Shown here: positions 18,801 through 26,735 of the stretch, one piece after another
Numbering within the stretch: the stretch's first letter is position 1
Layout: every line of letters begins with the position of its first letter
Source of the DNA: Kaistella faecalis
GTDB taxonomy: Bacteria; Bacteroidota; Bacteroidia; Flavobacteriales; Weeksellaceae
NCBI RefSeq assembly: GCF_019195395.1
Contig: NZ_CP078067.1
Location: 2,309,783-2,373,782 of the forward strand
Direction of reading: 5' to 3'
Length of the DNA: 64,000 nucleotides
Position numbers and translations under genes: made by a program
Notes under the pieces: model-generated
The model's database searches: none
What the model saw: only the letters and a program-made list of their open reading frames with translations
Told to the model about the DNA's origin: nothing

Positions 18801-19588
18801 CGAAAGTTTTTGTCCCTGTTTTTCCGGGTACAAACTGTGAATATGAAACGCAGAACGCCTTCAGAAAAGAGGGTGCCGAAGTGGCGAGTCTGCCGCTTAT
18901 CAATCTGAATCACAATCTCCTCAACGAAAGTCTGGATGCCTGGATTTCGGAAATTAATCAGTCGCAGATTTTAGTTTTTTCCGGTGGATTTTCCGCAGGT
19001 GATGAACCGGACGGTTCTGCAAAGTTCATCGTAAACGTTTTAAAGAACGAAAAGATGAAAAATGCGGTTCACCAGCTGCTCGAACGCGATGGGATGATTC
19101 TGGGAATCTGTAATGGTTTTCAGGCGCTGGTGAAATCCGGGCTTTTGCCTTACGGGGAAATTCGGGATTTGGATGAAAATTCGCCGACTTTAGCGCACAA
19201 TGCAATCGGAAGGCACATTTCGCAGATGGTCAATGTAAAAGTGACCAATGACGGTTCGCCGTGGCTGAAAGGAATGCAGAATCAGATCTATACCATTCCG
19301 ATTTCTCATGGTGAAGGACGTTTTATGGCTTCGGAAAATGTAATTAAAGAACTCTACGAAAACGGACAGATTGCAACCCAGTATATCGACTTCGATGAAA
19401 ATATCGCTCACGGAATGCCGTTTAATCCTAATAATTCGTTGTTCGGTATAGAAGGAATAACCAGTAAATCCGGGAAGATTTTCGGAAGAATGGGGCATCC
19501 CGAAAGATTTGCAGAAGGTTTGCTTAAAAACATTCCGACGGCGAATTATCACAACATTTTCAAAAACGGAGTTGATTATTTTAAGTAG
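15899..19588 (+). CDS. purL: Phosphoribosylformylglycinamidine synthase, large single-chain form
   Basis: This 1229-residue enzyme makes FGAM from FGAR, glutamine and ATP (fourth step of purine synthesis). It is the long fused type: an N-terminal adaptor region, two AIRS-like halves (SDHCRHTTF and NETHNHPTEIEPFGGA in the first; VGGTSVAMPFGG and GGKDSMSG near the second), and a C-terminal glutaminase of about 260 residues with the nucleophile Cys in GICNGFQAL, His in SHGEGRF and GHPERF. No separate purQ or purS is needed. Confidence 0.96.
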   Translation: MKKRIFVEKRGIFDVESPKIFNEIKNISPNIQDVKVYNIYDVFGIDESELNLVVFNTFVDPVTDILHHENPAGNIYFATEFLPGQYDQRADSAEQCIALLTENENSKVRSGKLIELFGVDQSEVDKIKNHLINKVESQEKDLSKLEIPKEETPDPVIVHEGFIGFSAAELRNFYDRHGFALGFDDLEFIQNHFKSENRNPTETELKVLDTYWSDHCRHTTFETELTDIQFNGLFKSTLENIFNDYLEKRKFLGRETKPISLMDLATVCARYFHKTGKLENLVVSDEINACTIEIEAEFDGKKEPWYLLFKNETHNHPTEIEPFGGASTCLGGAIRDPLSGRAFVYQAMRLSGAADVLEPISETLPGKLPQRTISKQAANGYSSYGNQIGLATTLVNEIYHDGYKAKRMEVGFVVGAVKKDWVRREKPQAGDLVILLGGATGRDGVGGASGSSKVQDETSIHTLSTEVQKGNAVEERKIQRLFRNPEVTRLIKKSNDFGAGGVSVAIGEIADSLEINLDILPLKYEGLNGTELAISESQERMAVVIDANDKDKFISFCEKENIKAVEVAKVTDSGRMQMFWQGNKIVDLSREFLDTNGCAKSQHAEISHLKPVETQNISFSGENFLKALSDKNTASQKGLAEMFDASVGGTSVAMPFGGKYQETEMEGSVQTLPILNAENIETVSLASWGFDAEISAQNSMIGAANAVLESVAKIVAMGGNYKNIRLSFQEYFEKLGNDPQKWGKPLASLLGAYDAQMNFELAAIGGKDSMSGSFQDINVPPTLISFACANGEKKNIISPEFKKAGNKLYFFRHIPVENGLPDYENLKRVFNFIFENIQARKIVSVKTLKDGGVAVALAKMSFGNQLGAEISLEEQLLLNKNIGSLIIESSSDLENDLLQVIGTVSNNKSLIINDQEFSISDLLPVWKGTFEGLFPTVEKEKTVIEIDGKFSSVNAATVNIRKHHLAKPKVFVPVFPGTNCEYETQNAFRKEGAEVASLPLINLNHNLLNESLDAWISEINQSQILVFSGGFSAGDEPDGSAKFIVNVLKNEKMKNAVHQLLERDGMILGICNGFQALVKSGLLPYGEIRDLDENSPTLAHNAIGRHISQMVNVKVTNDGSPWLKGMQNQIYTIPISHGEGRFMASENVIKELYENGQIATQYIDFDENIAHGMPFNPNNSLFGIEGITSKSGKIFGRMGHPERFAEGLLKNIPTANYHNIFKNGVDYFK

Positions 19589-19671
19589 AAAGTCAGATTA
19601 AATTATAAGTTATTCAGTTAATAGTTTAATGTTATTAGTTTTTGACCTAATAAAGTTAATAAGTTTATTTC

Positions 19672-19735
19672 CTTATAAAGTATATATATTAGCTGATTAG
19701 CTTATATTTTTAATTTATAAGTATAATTGCTTATA
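19672..19735 (+). promoter_or_regulatory. TATAAG/CTTATA inverted repeats in the satD promoter
   Basis: CTTATA (19701-19706), TATAAG (19716-19721) and CTTATA (19730-19735) form two overlapping inverted repeats that share the middle arm; a further CTTATAAAG lies at 19672-19680. The last arm overlaps the promoter -7 box. The layout suggests an operator, perhaps for the HTH of the SatD protein itself; that link is inference. The DNA here is very AT-rich, so chance repeats are possible. Confidence 0.5.
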
Positions 19736-19739
19736 TTTG
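19732..19739 (+). promoter_or_regulatory. -7 box of satD (TATATTTG)
   Basis: An exact TAnnTTTG match ends four bases before the ATG at 19744, which implies a leaderless or nearly leaderless transcript. Confidence 0.5.
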
Positions 19740-19743
19740 TAAA

Positions 19744-20349
19744 ATGATTGCCATTATAACCGGGGATATTATCAATTCTCAAAAAACTGATTCTGAACTG
19801 TGGCTTCCTAAACTGAAAAATCTTTTAGGAAGCTGGTCAGTAACACCGGAAAACTGGGAAGTGTACCGCGGAGACGAATTTCAGGTGAAATGCAGTGTTG
19901 ATGAGGTTTTTAGGAAATGTTTAGTCATAAAATCTTTAATCAGAACTTTTGAAAATTTAGACGTTAGACTGGCAATCGGAATAGGAAACGAAGTTTATTT
20001 ATCTGAAAAAATAACCGAATCAAACGGCTCAGCGTATGTAAATTCCGGAAGACTTTTAAACGATATCAAGGCAGAAGGAAAAACTTTAGCGATTAAAACC
20101 GAAAACGATAAAGTGAACCGCGACCTCAATATCCTTTTTAAATGGGCTTCCATCGATTTTGATAACTGGACCGTAGCAACAGCAGAAATAATTCACCGGT
20201 TGCTCACCAACTCTGAACTCACTCAGGATGAACTGGCGAAAGATTTTAATATTACCCAATCATCGGTCAGTCAAAGAGTTAAACGCTCAAATTATGATCT
20301 TATTCAGGAAACAGATCTATATTTCAGAAAAAAAATAACAGAACTGTAA
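19744..20349 (+). CDS. SatD-family protein with cyclase-like motifs and C-terminal HTH
   Basis: The 201-residue protein resembles the SatD family (named from Streptococcus mutans). Its N-terminal part carries motifs in the order of a GGDEF/class III nucleotidyl cyclase palm: GDI with D8, RGDEF at 42-46, RLAIGIG at 75-81, and GSAYVNSGRL at 95-104. The C-terminal part (about 157-185; LTQDELAKDFNITQSSVSQR) is a helix-turn-helix. So it reads as a sensor-regulator, though catalytic activity is not shown. It shares one base with the next gene (TAATG), so the two are translationally coupled. Neither neighbour explains its role. Confidence 0.7.
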   Translation: MIAIITGDIINSQKTDSELWLPKLKNLLGSWSVTPENWEVYRGDEFQVKCSVDEVFRKCLVIKSLIRTFENLDVRLAIGIGNEVYLSEKITESNGSAYVNSGRLLNDIKAEGKTLAIKTENDKVNRDLNILFKWASIDFDNWTVATAEIIHRLLTNSELTQDELAKDFNITQSSVSQRVKRSNYDLIQETDLYFRKKITEL

Positions 20350-21050
20350 TGATTTTTATTCCCCTCATATTAGCGCATCTATTGGGAGATTTTCTTCTCC
20401 AGCCAAATTCATGGGTTGCTGATAAAGAGAGAAAAAAAGCCGGAAGTATTTATTTATATCTCCACGTGCTGGTTCATACCGTTTTGTCTTTCGTTTTTCT
20501 GTGGGATTTAAACCTTTGGTGGATCGCCTTAATTATTGGCGTTACGCATTTTTTAATCGACTGGATCAAACTCACCTTTCAAAATCACAAAACAAAAAGA
20601 ACGTGGTTTTTTGTGGATCAGCTGCTGCATGTTGCCGTAATATCAGTTTTATCAGTGATTTATTTTCCTTATTTCAGATGGGAAGATTTCTTCAATCCGG
20701 AAAATTTAAAACTGCTTACTGCCGCTGTATTCTTAACCGTTCCTTCTTCAATATTAATTAAAACTTTAATCTCGATCTGGACGCCGGTTACTGTTGAACA
20801 CAGCAAATTACAGACTGAATCTCTCGTCAATGCAGGAAAATATATCGGTATTTTAGAACGGCTTTTGGTTTTCGTGTTTATTGTTGTGAACCATTGGGAA
20901 GGCGTGGGTTTTATGATTGCTGCGAAATCGGTTTTCAGATTCAGCGATTTGGCAGAAGCGAAACAGCGTAAACTCACAGAATACGTTTTGATAGGAACAT
21001 TACTGAGTTTTGGAATTGCTGTGATAACAGGAATTTTAGTTAAAATTTAA
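20349..21050 (+). CDS. DUF3307-family polytopic membrane protein
   Basis: The 233-residue protein has about six membrane helices. Its N-terminal half holds four helix-spaced polar pairs: H10/D14 (HLLGD), H39/H43 (HVLVH), H67/D71 (HFLID) and D90/H94 (DQLLH). Such i/i+4 pairs can build a metal site within the membrane, as predicted for YdjM-like membrane hydrolases. It belongs to DUF3307 as far as I can recall the family. It overlaps the satD stop and is followed 38 bases later by purC. Substrate and activity are unknown. Confidence 0.7.
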   Translation: MIFIPLILAHLLGDFLLQPNSWVADKERKKAGSIYLYLHVLVHTVLSFVFLWDLNLWWIALIIGVTHFLIDWIKLTFQNHKTKRTWFFVDQLLHVAVISVLSVIYFPYFRWEDFFNPENLKLLTAAVFLTVPSSILIKTLISIWTPVTVEHSKLQTESLVNAGKYIGILERLLVFVFIVVNHWEGVGFMIAAKSVFRFSDLAEAKQRKLTEYVLIGTLLSFGIAVITGILVKI

Positions 21051-21088
21051 GTGAAAAGAATAAAAATAAAATCAAATAAAAAGTAAAA

Positions 21089-21808
21089 ATGACAAAAGGA
21101 GCAATGCTTTATGAAGGAAAAGCAAAACAGGTCTTCGAAACGGATCATCCGGATGAAGTGATTGTACGTTTCAAAGATGATGCAACCGCTTTCAACGCAC
21201 AGAAAAAAGGAAGTGTAGATTTGAAAGGAGAAATGAATAACGCCATTACAACGCTGATTTTCGAGTATTTAAATGAAAAAGGAATCCCAACTCATTTCAT
21301 TAAAAAGATCGATGAAAGAGAACAGCTGGTAAAAAAAGTACATATTATTCCGTTAGAAATGGTAGTCAGAAATTACTCCGCCGGAAGTATGGCACAAAGA
21401 CTTGGAGTGGAAGAAGGCATTAAATCGCCGGTAACCATCTTCGATATCTGCTACAAAAAAGATGAACTGGGTGACCCGTTAATCAACGATCATCACGCGG
21501 TTTTTCTTGGCGCTGCGACTTATGATGAGCTCGATGAAATGTACGAGCTTACTTCCGATATCAATGATATCCTGATCGATCTCTTCGATAAAATGAATAT
21601 CATACTCGTTGATTTCAAAATAGAATTAGGGAAAACCTCCGACGGACAAATTATTCTGGCTGACGAAATTTCTCCTGATACCTGCAGGCTTTGGGATAAA
21701 GATACCATGAAAAAACTCGATAAAGACCGTTTCAGAAGGGATTTGGGCGGAGTTACCGAAGCTTATGTTGAGATCTACGAAAGATTGAAAAAAGTTTTGA
21801 ACAAATAA
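21089..21808 (+). CDS. purC: SAICAR synthetase
   Basis: PurC ligates aspartate to CAIR in an ATP-dependent step of purine synthesis. The 239-residue protein shows the family blocks [18 protein letters not shown], the signature VVRNYSAGS and the active-site segment [12 protein letters not shown]. It lies 22 bases before purF, so the two are co-transcribed. Confidence 0.96.
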   Translation: MTKGAMLYEGKAKQVFETDHPDEVIVRFKDDATAFNAQKKGSVDLKGEMNNAITTLIFEYLNEKGIPTHFIKKIDEREQLVKKVHIIPLEMVVRNYSAGSMAQRLGVEEGIKSPVTIFDICYKKDELGDPLINDHHAVFLGAATYDELDEMYELTSDINDILIDLFDKMNIILVDFKIELGKTSDGQIILADEISPDTCRLWDKDTMKKLDKDRFRRDLGGVTEAYVEIYERLKKVLNK

Positions 21809-21830
21809 TTTTTTTGGAGAAAAGTAAAAA

Positions 21831-23321
21831 ATGAAAGATTTACAACGACACAGAGATGATTATTTAAACCAGTTTAAAGAAAGAACATACGGAAGAAATC
21901 TGCTGAAAACAGAAGACGTTTTTGATGCTCCGTCGGAAGAATGCGGGATTTTCGGGATGTATTCCGATACTGATCTGGATACATTTTCGCTTTCCCAGTT
22001 CGGCCTTTTTGCACTGCAGCACCGCGGCCAGGAAGCTTGCGGAATTTCTGTGATGAAAAACGGAAAGATTTTCAATATTAAAGATGAAGGTTTGGTGCTT
22101 GATGTTTATAAAAACATCCGCGAACCAGAAACTTTTATGGGAAATTCAGCAATCGGGCATACCAGATATACGACCGCAGGGGACAAGAAGAAGTACAATT
22201 TCCAGCCATTTTTTGCGAAGAATGAGTATGATCAGATTATCCTGTCCATCGCACATAACGGAAATTTAACCAATGCTGACGAACTCAAAAAAGAACTGGA
22301 GGCAGAAGGTGTGGTTTTCAAAGCAACTTCGGATTCGGAAGTGATCTTAAGGCTGATTCAGAAAAACCTGGATTTAGGCTTAAGAGGCGCCATTAAAGCA
22401 ACCATGGAAAAAATTGAAGGTGCATATTCAGTGGTTGGAATGACGAGAAATAAATTTTTTGCTTTCCGCGATTTTCACGGAATCCGTCCTTTGGTTTTAG
22501 GAGCAATTGATGAAAAAACTTTTGTCGCGGCTTCAGAATCTGTTGCTTTAGACGCGGTAGGTGCACAATATGTGAGAGACATTTTGCCCGGAGAAATTGT
22601 CTATACCAGTGAAAATGAAAAAGGCCTGAAATCGTTTTTAGTTAAAGAAAACTGCGAAAACAGGATCTGCGCTTTCGAATATATTTATTTTGCCAGACCC
22701 GATTCCACTTTGGAAGGAATCAATGTTCATGAAATCCGCGAAAAATCCGGTATGAAAATCTGGGAGCAGGCTCCTGTGGAAGCTGATATTGTAATTGGTG
22801 TTCCCGATTCTGGAGTTCCGGCGGCGATTGGTTTTTCCATTGCGTCAGGCATTCCTTTCCGGCCGGTTCTGATTAAAAACCGTTATATCGGCAGAAGTTT
22901 TATTGTCCCGACTCAGGAAATGAGGGAAAGAATTGTCAACTTAAAACTTAATCCGATTGTTTCAGAAATAAAAGGGAAAAGGGTAGTGATCATCGATGAT
23001 TCCATTGTTCGGGGAACAACTTCGAAACGTTTGGTTAAAATTCTGAAAGAAGCCGGAGTCAAAGAAATTCATTTCCGAAGCGTATCACCGCCAATTATTG
23101 CACCATGTTATCTTGGAATTGATACACCTTCAAAAAAAGATTTAATCTCCGCAAATATGACAGTTGAGGAATTAAGGGATTATCTTGGCGTAGATTCACT
23201 GGAATTTTTAAGTATGGATAATCTCAAAGTTATTTTGGGAAGTTCCAGCCACTGTTTTGGCTGTTTTACGGAAGTGTATCCGGTTCCGCCAGGGCCAAGT
23301 CCTGAATATACAGATCAATAA
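21831..23321 (+). CDS. purF: Amidophosphoribosyltransferase
   Basis: PurF commits PRPP to purine synthesis by making phosphoribosylamine. The Ntn glutaminase nucleophile is Cys38 (EECGIFG), so a 37-residue leader must be removed, longer than the roughly 11 residues in Bacillus. The PRPP loop is VVIIDDSIVRGTT. Cysteines in NRICAFEY, APCYLGID and CFGCF fit the four [4Fe-4S] ligands of the Bacillus-type enzyme. A strong terminator follows. Confidence 0.96.
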   Translation: MKDLQRHRDDYLNQFKERTYGRNLLKTEDVFDAPSEECGIFGMYSDTDLDTFSLSQFGLFALQHRGQEACGISVMKNGKIFNIKDEGLVLDVYKNIREPETFMGNSAIGHTRYTTAGDKKKYNFQPFFAKNEYDQIILSIAHNGNLTNADELKKELEAEGVVFKATSDSEVILRLIQKNLDLGLRGAIKATMEKIEGAYSVVGMTRNKFFAFRDFHGIRPLVLGAIDEKTFVAASESVALDAVGAQYVRDILPGEIVYTSENEKGLKSFLVKENCENRICAFEYIYFARPDSTLEGINVHEIREKSGMKIWEQAPVEADIVIGVPDSGVPAAIGFSIASGIPFRPVLIKNRYIGRSFIVPTQEMRERIVNLKLNPIVSEIKGKRVVIIDDSIVRGTTSKRLVKILKEAGVKEIHFRSVSPPIIAPCYLGIDTPSKKDLISANMTVEELRDYLGVDSLEFLSMDNLKVILGSSSHCFGCFTEVYPVPPGPSPEYTDQ

Positions 23322-23353
23322 AAAAAGGCTGAGAATTTCTCAGCCTTTTTTTT
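23322..23353. terminator. Bidirectional terminator after purF
   Basis: AAAAAGGCTGAG pairs with CTCAGCCTTTTT, with A and T runs on both sides. It serves purF and the convergent barrel gene. Confidence 0.9.
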
Positions 23354-23367
23354 CATCCTAAATGTTA

Positions 23368-23979
23368 TTAGAATTTGTAAGCCAAACCAACTTGGAATAC
23401 GTTGTTTTTCACAGCGTCACCAGAGTTTTGTCCGTCTTTATAAATATCTGTTAAACCAGCAACATATCTTGCAGTTAAACCGATGTTAGGGGTAAAATAA
23501 TAACCTGCTCCCAGACCGATACCTGCATTAAAGCTGTTTAAATCATCTTTGTAGTTACCGCTTTCAGCTATTGTTTGTCCGGTAGTTTCATTTTTTTGCT
23601 TGTCCTTTGCAGAAACCAATAGTCCGAATTCCGGTCCAGCTTCCAGATAGAAAGATGGAGTAGCGTTATATTGGAACATAATTGGTAACGCAACATAATC
23701 TAAATGAGTAGCTCCTGAGATTCTATCACCCGTGATTGGTTGAGTGTAATCGTATTTTTCTCCCATTTGAGAGTAAAGTAATTCAGGCTGAATGCTGAAG
23801 TTTTCACCAATCGGAGCATTCATGAAAAGACCAGCGTTAAAACCGATTTTTGATCCCTGATCACTTAAATTTGAATCTTTTGAAAGTGAAGAAACGTTCA
23901 TTCCACCTTTAATACCGAACTGTTGTGCGAATGTCAATGAACTCATTGCGATAGCTGCACCTAAAAATAACTTTTTCAT
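23368..23979 (-). CDS. Outer-membrane beta-barrel protein
   Basis: The 203-residue protein has a Sec signal peptide (residues 1-18, ending TFAQ) and then alternating strands of an eight-stranded OmpA/OmpW-like barrel (porin family, PF13568 type), ending in aromatic Phe. It is a close paralogue of the barrel at 48459-49016: both share NVSSLS, FMNAP, FSIQPELLY, FQYNATP and YLEAGPEF. The function is not known. Confidence 0.85.
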   Translation of the reverse strand: MKKLFLGAAIAMSSLTFAQQFGIKGGMNVSSLSKDSNLSDQGSKIGFNAGLFMNAPIGENFSIQPELLYSQMGEKYDYTQPITGDRISGATHLDYVALPIMFQYNATPSFYLEAGPEFGLLVSAKDKQKNETTGQTIAESGNYKDDLNSFNAGIGLGAGYYFTPNIGLTARYVAGLTDIYKDGQNSGDAVKNNVFQVGLAYKF

Positions 23980-24285
23980 AATTTTTAAATTTTAATTAAT
24001 TTTTTGTGAATTTGACAATCTTAATTTAATGCTGCTCTAGAATCCTTATCAGAAAAACTTTGCAACTTAAAAAGGCTTATCAATTCGCGTTTTTAATTTT
24101 GTTTTACGATTGGTTATTCGCAAACCCTGTGCCAAAAGCAAATTAAAATATTAAAAACTAAACAGTAGTTTAATAGTGGTGAGATGTAAGTTGTTGATTT
24201 GTAAATACTTATTTGTGATAATTTTGCTACTAAAGAAAAAAGCGTCGGTTGGATACTATGATATAAATAATATTTTAAACAGTAT
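23980..24285. other. 306-base intergenic region before the barrel gene
   Basis: This AT-rich gap holds the upstream region of the minus-strand barrel gene and the region beyond the aroB stop. I see no ORF, tRNA or clear terminator. The only strong signal is a plus-strand promoter consensus at 24199-24226 with no gene downstream on that strand. Confidence 0.5.
24199..24226 (+). promoter_or_regulatory. Orphan promoter TTG-N17-TAATTTTG
   Basis: TTG (24199-24201) and TAATTTTG (24219-24226) are 17 bases apart, within the flavobacterial range, and point into the 3' end of aroB. No plus-strand ORF follows. It could start an antisense or small RNA, or be chance. Confidence 0.35.
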
Positions 24286-25326
24286 TTAATTTAAATTTTG
24301 ATAATAATTCAAAGCCGAAATAATTTGTTCGTTCGACATTTCGCTGTCAAAAGTGCACTCCCCAATACTTTTTAAAAGAGAGAAACTTATTTTGCCGCTT
24401 GAGTTCTTTTTATCATTCATCATCAGCGCTACAATTCTTTCATCCGTGAACTGACTGATGGCTATATATGGATAAAATTTCCTGATATTTCCGATAATCT
24501 CTTCAGCTTTGTCGTTGCTGATGTTGCCCGCCAGAAAAGACAGATAGGTCTCGCAAATCATTCCGAGTGCTACAGCTTCACCATGGGGTATGGGCTTTCC
24601 CTGCTGCAGAAAAAGACTTTCCAATGCATGACCTACAGTGTGCCCGAAGTTAAGCGTTTTTCTGATGTTCTGCTCTTTAAAATCCTGTTCAATAATCGTC
24701 TGTTTAATCCGCATTGAGTTTTCAATAAGTGGAAATATGCTTTCTGCACTCAGATTTTCAAGTGATGTTAAATCGTTCCAGTGAGTTTGGTCTGCAATTA
24801 AACCGTGCTTGAGCATTTCTGCAAATCCGCTTCGCAATTCAACATAAGGTACTGTTTTCAAGAAATGTGGGTAGACAAATATTTCCTCAGGCTCTGCAAA
24901 AGTTCCTATAATATTCTTTAAGAAATGATGGTCAATACCTGTTTTCCCGCCAATAGAAGCATCGCACATCCCCAAAAGTGTTGTTGGGATGTTGACAAAT
25001 TTAATTCCTCTTTTATAAGTTGATGCCACGAATCCGCCCAAGTCGGTAATGACTCCACCGCCCAGATTAATCATCAAAGATTTGCGGTCGACTTCAAATT
25101 CAGATAAAATTTCCCAGAGTTGAGAAGCTGTCTCAATTGTTTTTAAATCTTCTCCTGGTTCAATTTCAATAATTTCAAAGGGGATTTCAGTCTCCAGATT
25201 TCCCAGAAGTACGGGCAGGCAATATTCATGGGTGTTTTCATCAACCAGAATAATGATTTTGGTGGGTTTTAAATCCGTTATAAAAAGGTTGAGCTGCGAA
25301 AAATCCTGGTCTAAAACTGATATCAT
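24286..25326 (-). CDS. aroB: 3-dehydroquinate synthase
   Basis: AroB cyclises DAHP to 3-dehydroquinate, step two of the shikimate pathway. The 346-residue protein has the NAD-binding block GGGVITDLGGFVAS, YKRGI, the metal ligands in LKHG, NFGHTVGHALE and HGEAVALGM. No other shikimate gene is in the window. A TAATTTTG box at 25343-25350 (minus strand) sits just before the ATG. Confidence 0.95.
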   Translation of the reverse strand: MISVLDQDFSQLNLFITDLKPTKIIILVDENTHEYCLPVLLGNLETEIPFEIIEIEPGEDLKTIETASQLWEILSEFEVDRKSLMINLGGGVITDLGGFVASTYKRGIKFVNIPTTLLGMCDASIGGKTGIDHHFLKNIIGTFAEPEEIFVYPHFLKTVPYVELRSGFAEMLKHGLIADQTHWNDLTSLENLSAESIFPLIENSMRIKQTIIEQDFKEQNIRKTLNFGHTVGHALESLFLQQGKPIPHGEAVALGMICETYLSFLAGNISNDKAEEIIGNIRKFYPYIAISQFTDERIVALMMNDKKNSSGKISFSLLKSIGECTFDSEMSNEQIISALNYYQNLN

Positions 25327-25342
25327 TTCATGAAATTTGTCA

Positions 25343-25350
25343 CAAAATTA
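25343..25350 (-). promoter_or_regulatory. -7 box of aroB (TAATTTTG)
   Basis: This TAnnTTTG match on the minus strand lies 16 bases before the ATG. A second box (TAAATTTG, 25388-25395, plus strand) faces the proline dehydrogenase gene, so the 88-base gap holds back-to-back promoters. Confidence 0.4.
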
Positions 25351-25414
25351 AACTTTAAATTCGTTTTTTCAATTCATATAGTATCGTTAAATTTGCTCTA
25401 ATTTAAAATTACCC

Positions 25415-26584
25415 ATGAGCATTTTCAATAATACCCAAATTGCCTTTGCAGACAAGACCGACGCTCAACTCCGCAAGGCGTACTGGATGTTTAAAGCTAT
25501 AGAGCAGCCCGTTGTTACAAAGTTTGGCATCTCGGTTCTTAACTTTACCGTAGAGAAAAATTTTCCTTTTGTGACCGGAGTTGTTAAACAAACTTTGTTT
25601 GAGCAGTTTTGTGGCGGCGAAACCCGTGAGCAAAGCATGAAAGTAGTAAAGCAGATGTTCAAGCGGCATGTAGGAAGTATATTTGATTATGCCATTGAAG
25701 GAAAAGCTGAAGAAAGTGTTTTTGATGAAACCTGCGAAGAAATTAAACAAAACATAAAATTCGCAGAAGGTAATCCGGCGATTCCGTTTGTAGTTTTTAA
25801 GCCCACGGGTTTTGGAAGAATTGAAATATACGAGGAAGTCGGTAAAAAAGTAGAATTAACGACCTCTCAAAAAGAAGAATGGGCGAGAGTGGTGAAGAGA
25901 TATGAGGAGGTTTGTCAGATGGCGTTCGACCGCAATGTGGTTCTGATGATTGATGCAGAAGACAGCTGGATGCAGGATGCGACCGATGATTTGGTGAATG
26001 AAATGATGGAGAAATTCAACAAACAGAAAGCCATTATCTGGAATACCATCCAAATGTACCGCACTGGTAGAATGGAATATCTTGCTGAAGATTTAGAACG
26101 AGCCAGAACAAAAAACTATTTCTTAGGTTACAAATTTGTTCGCGGCGCTTATATGGAAAAAGAGCGCGAACGTGCAGCTGCAATGAATTATCCGGATCCT
26201 ATTCAGCCTACAAAACAGGCCTCAGATGATAATTATAATGCCGCGATCGATTTCGTATTGAATAATTTAGACCGCGTTTCAGCGTTTTTTGGAACCCATA
26301 ATGAGAAGTCTACTGAACTTGTAATGGATAAAATGCGGGCAATGGGATTACCAAATGATCATCCTCAGATTCATTTTGGTCAGCTTTACGGAATGAGCGA
26401 CAATATCACCTATTTTCTTGGCGCAGAAAAATACAATGTCTGCAAATATCTTCCTTATGGCCCGGTGAAAGATGTGGTTCCTTATTTAACAAGACGTGCG
26501 CAGGAAAACACTTCTGTGGCCGGACAAACAGGTCGCGAACTTGGCCTCATCGATAAAGAACTGAACAGAAGAAAGGCAAAATAA
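25415..26584 (+). CDS. Proline dehydrogenase
   Basis: The 389-residue FAD enzyme oxidises proline to pyrroline-5-carboxylate. It shows the PRODH TIM-barrel motifs: MIDAEDSW, KFVRGAYMEKER (substrate/FAD site), FGTHNEKS, and KYLPYGPV followed by PYLTRRAQEN near the C-terminus. It is a stand-alone dehydrogenase, not the fused PutA; the P5C dehydrogenase gene is not adjacent. The start at 25415 is the ATG after a TAAATTTG box at 25388-25395. Confidence 0.92.
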   Translation: MSIFNNTQIAFADKTDAQLRKAYWMFKAIEQPVVTKFGISVLNFTVEKNFPFVTGVVKQTLFEQFCGGETREQSMKVVKQMFKRHVGSIFDYAIEGKAEESVFDETCEEIKQNIKFAEGNPAIPFVVFKPTGFGRIEIYEEVGKKVELTTSQKEEWARVVKRYEEVCQMAFDRNVVLMIDAEDSWMQDATDDLVNEMMEKFNKQKAIIWNTIQMYRTGRMEYLAEDLERARTKNYFLGYKFVRGAYMEKERERAAAMNYPDPIQPTKQASDDNYNAAIDFVLNNLDRVSAFFGTHNEKSTELVMDKMRAMGLPNDHPQIHFGQLYGMSDNITYFLGAEKYNVCKYLPYGPVKDVVPYLTRRAQENTSVAGQTGRELGLIDKELNRRKAK

Positions 26585-26623
26585 TAAAAGCAATTCTTCT
26601 AAAATCATTATAAAAATCTTTTT

Positions 26624-26675
26624 GAACGGGCTTTAGCCCGTTTTTTATTGAAGTAAATTCATTGGCTTTAGCCAA
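26624..26675 (+). repeat. Paired GGCTTTAGCC hairpins, the first a terminator
   Basis: AACGGGCTTTAGCCCGTT plus a T run (26625-26646) ends the proline dehydrogenase transcript. A second hairpin with the same core, TTGGCTTTAGCCAA (26662-26675), follows 16 bases later and overlaps the priA -33 box. The shared core suggests a small repeat family. Confidence 0.6.
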
Positions 26676-26692
26676 AATAAAATCTAAATTTG
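26662..26692 (+). promoter_or_regulatory. Promoter of priA, TTG-N20-TAAATTTG
   Basis: TTG (26662-26664) and TAAATTTG (26685-26692) have a 20-base spacer, upstream of the TTG start codon at 26736. Confidence 0.55.
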
Positions 26693-26735
26693 TAATTCGC
26701 TCAAACACTTCTCACATAAAATCAGTTTACCAGCT

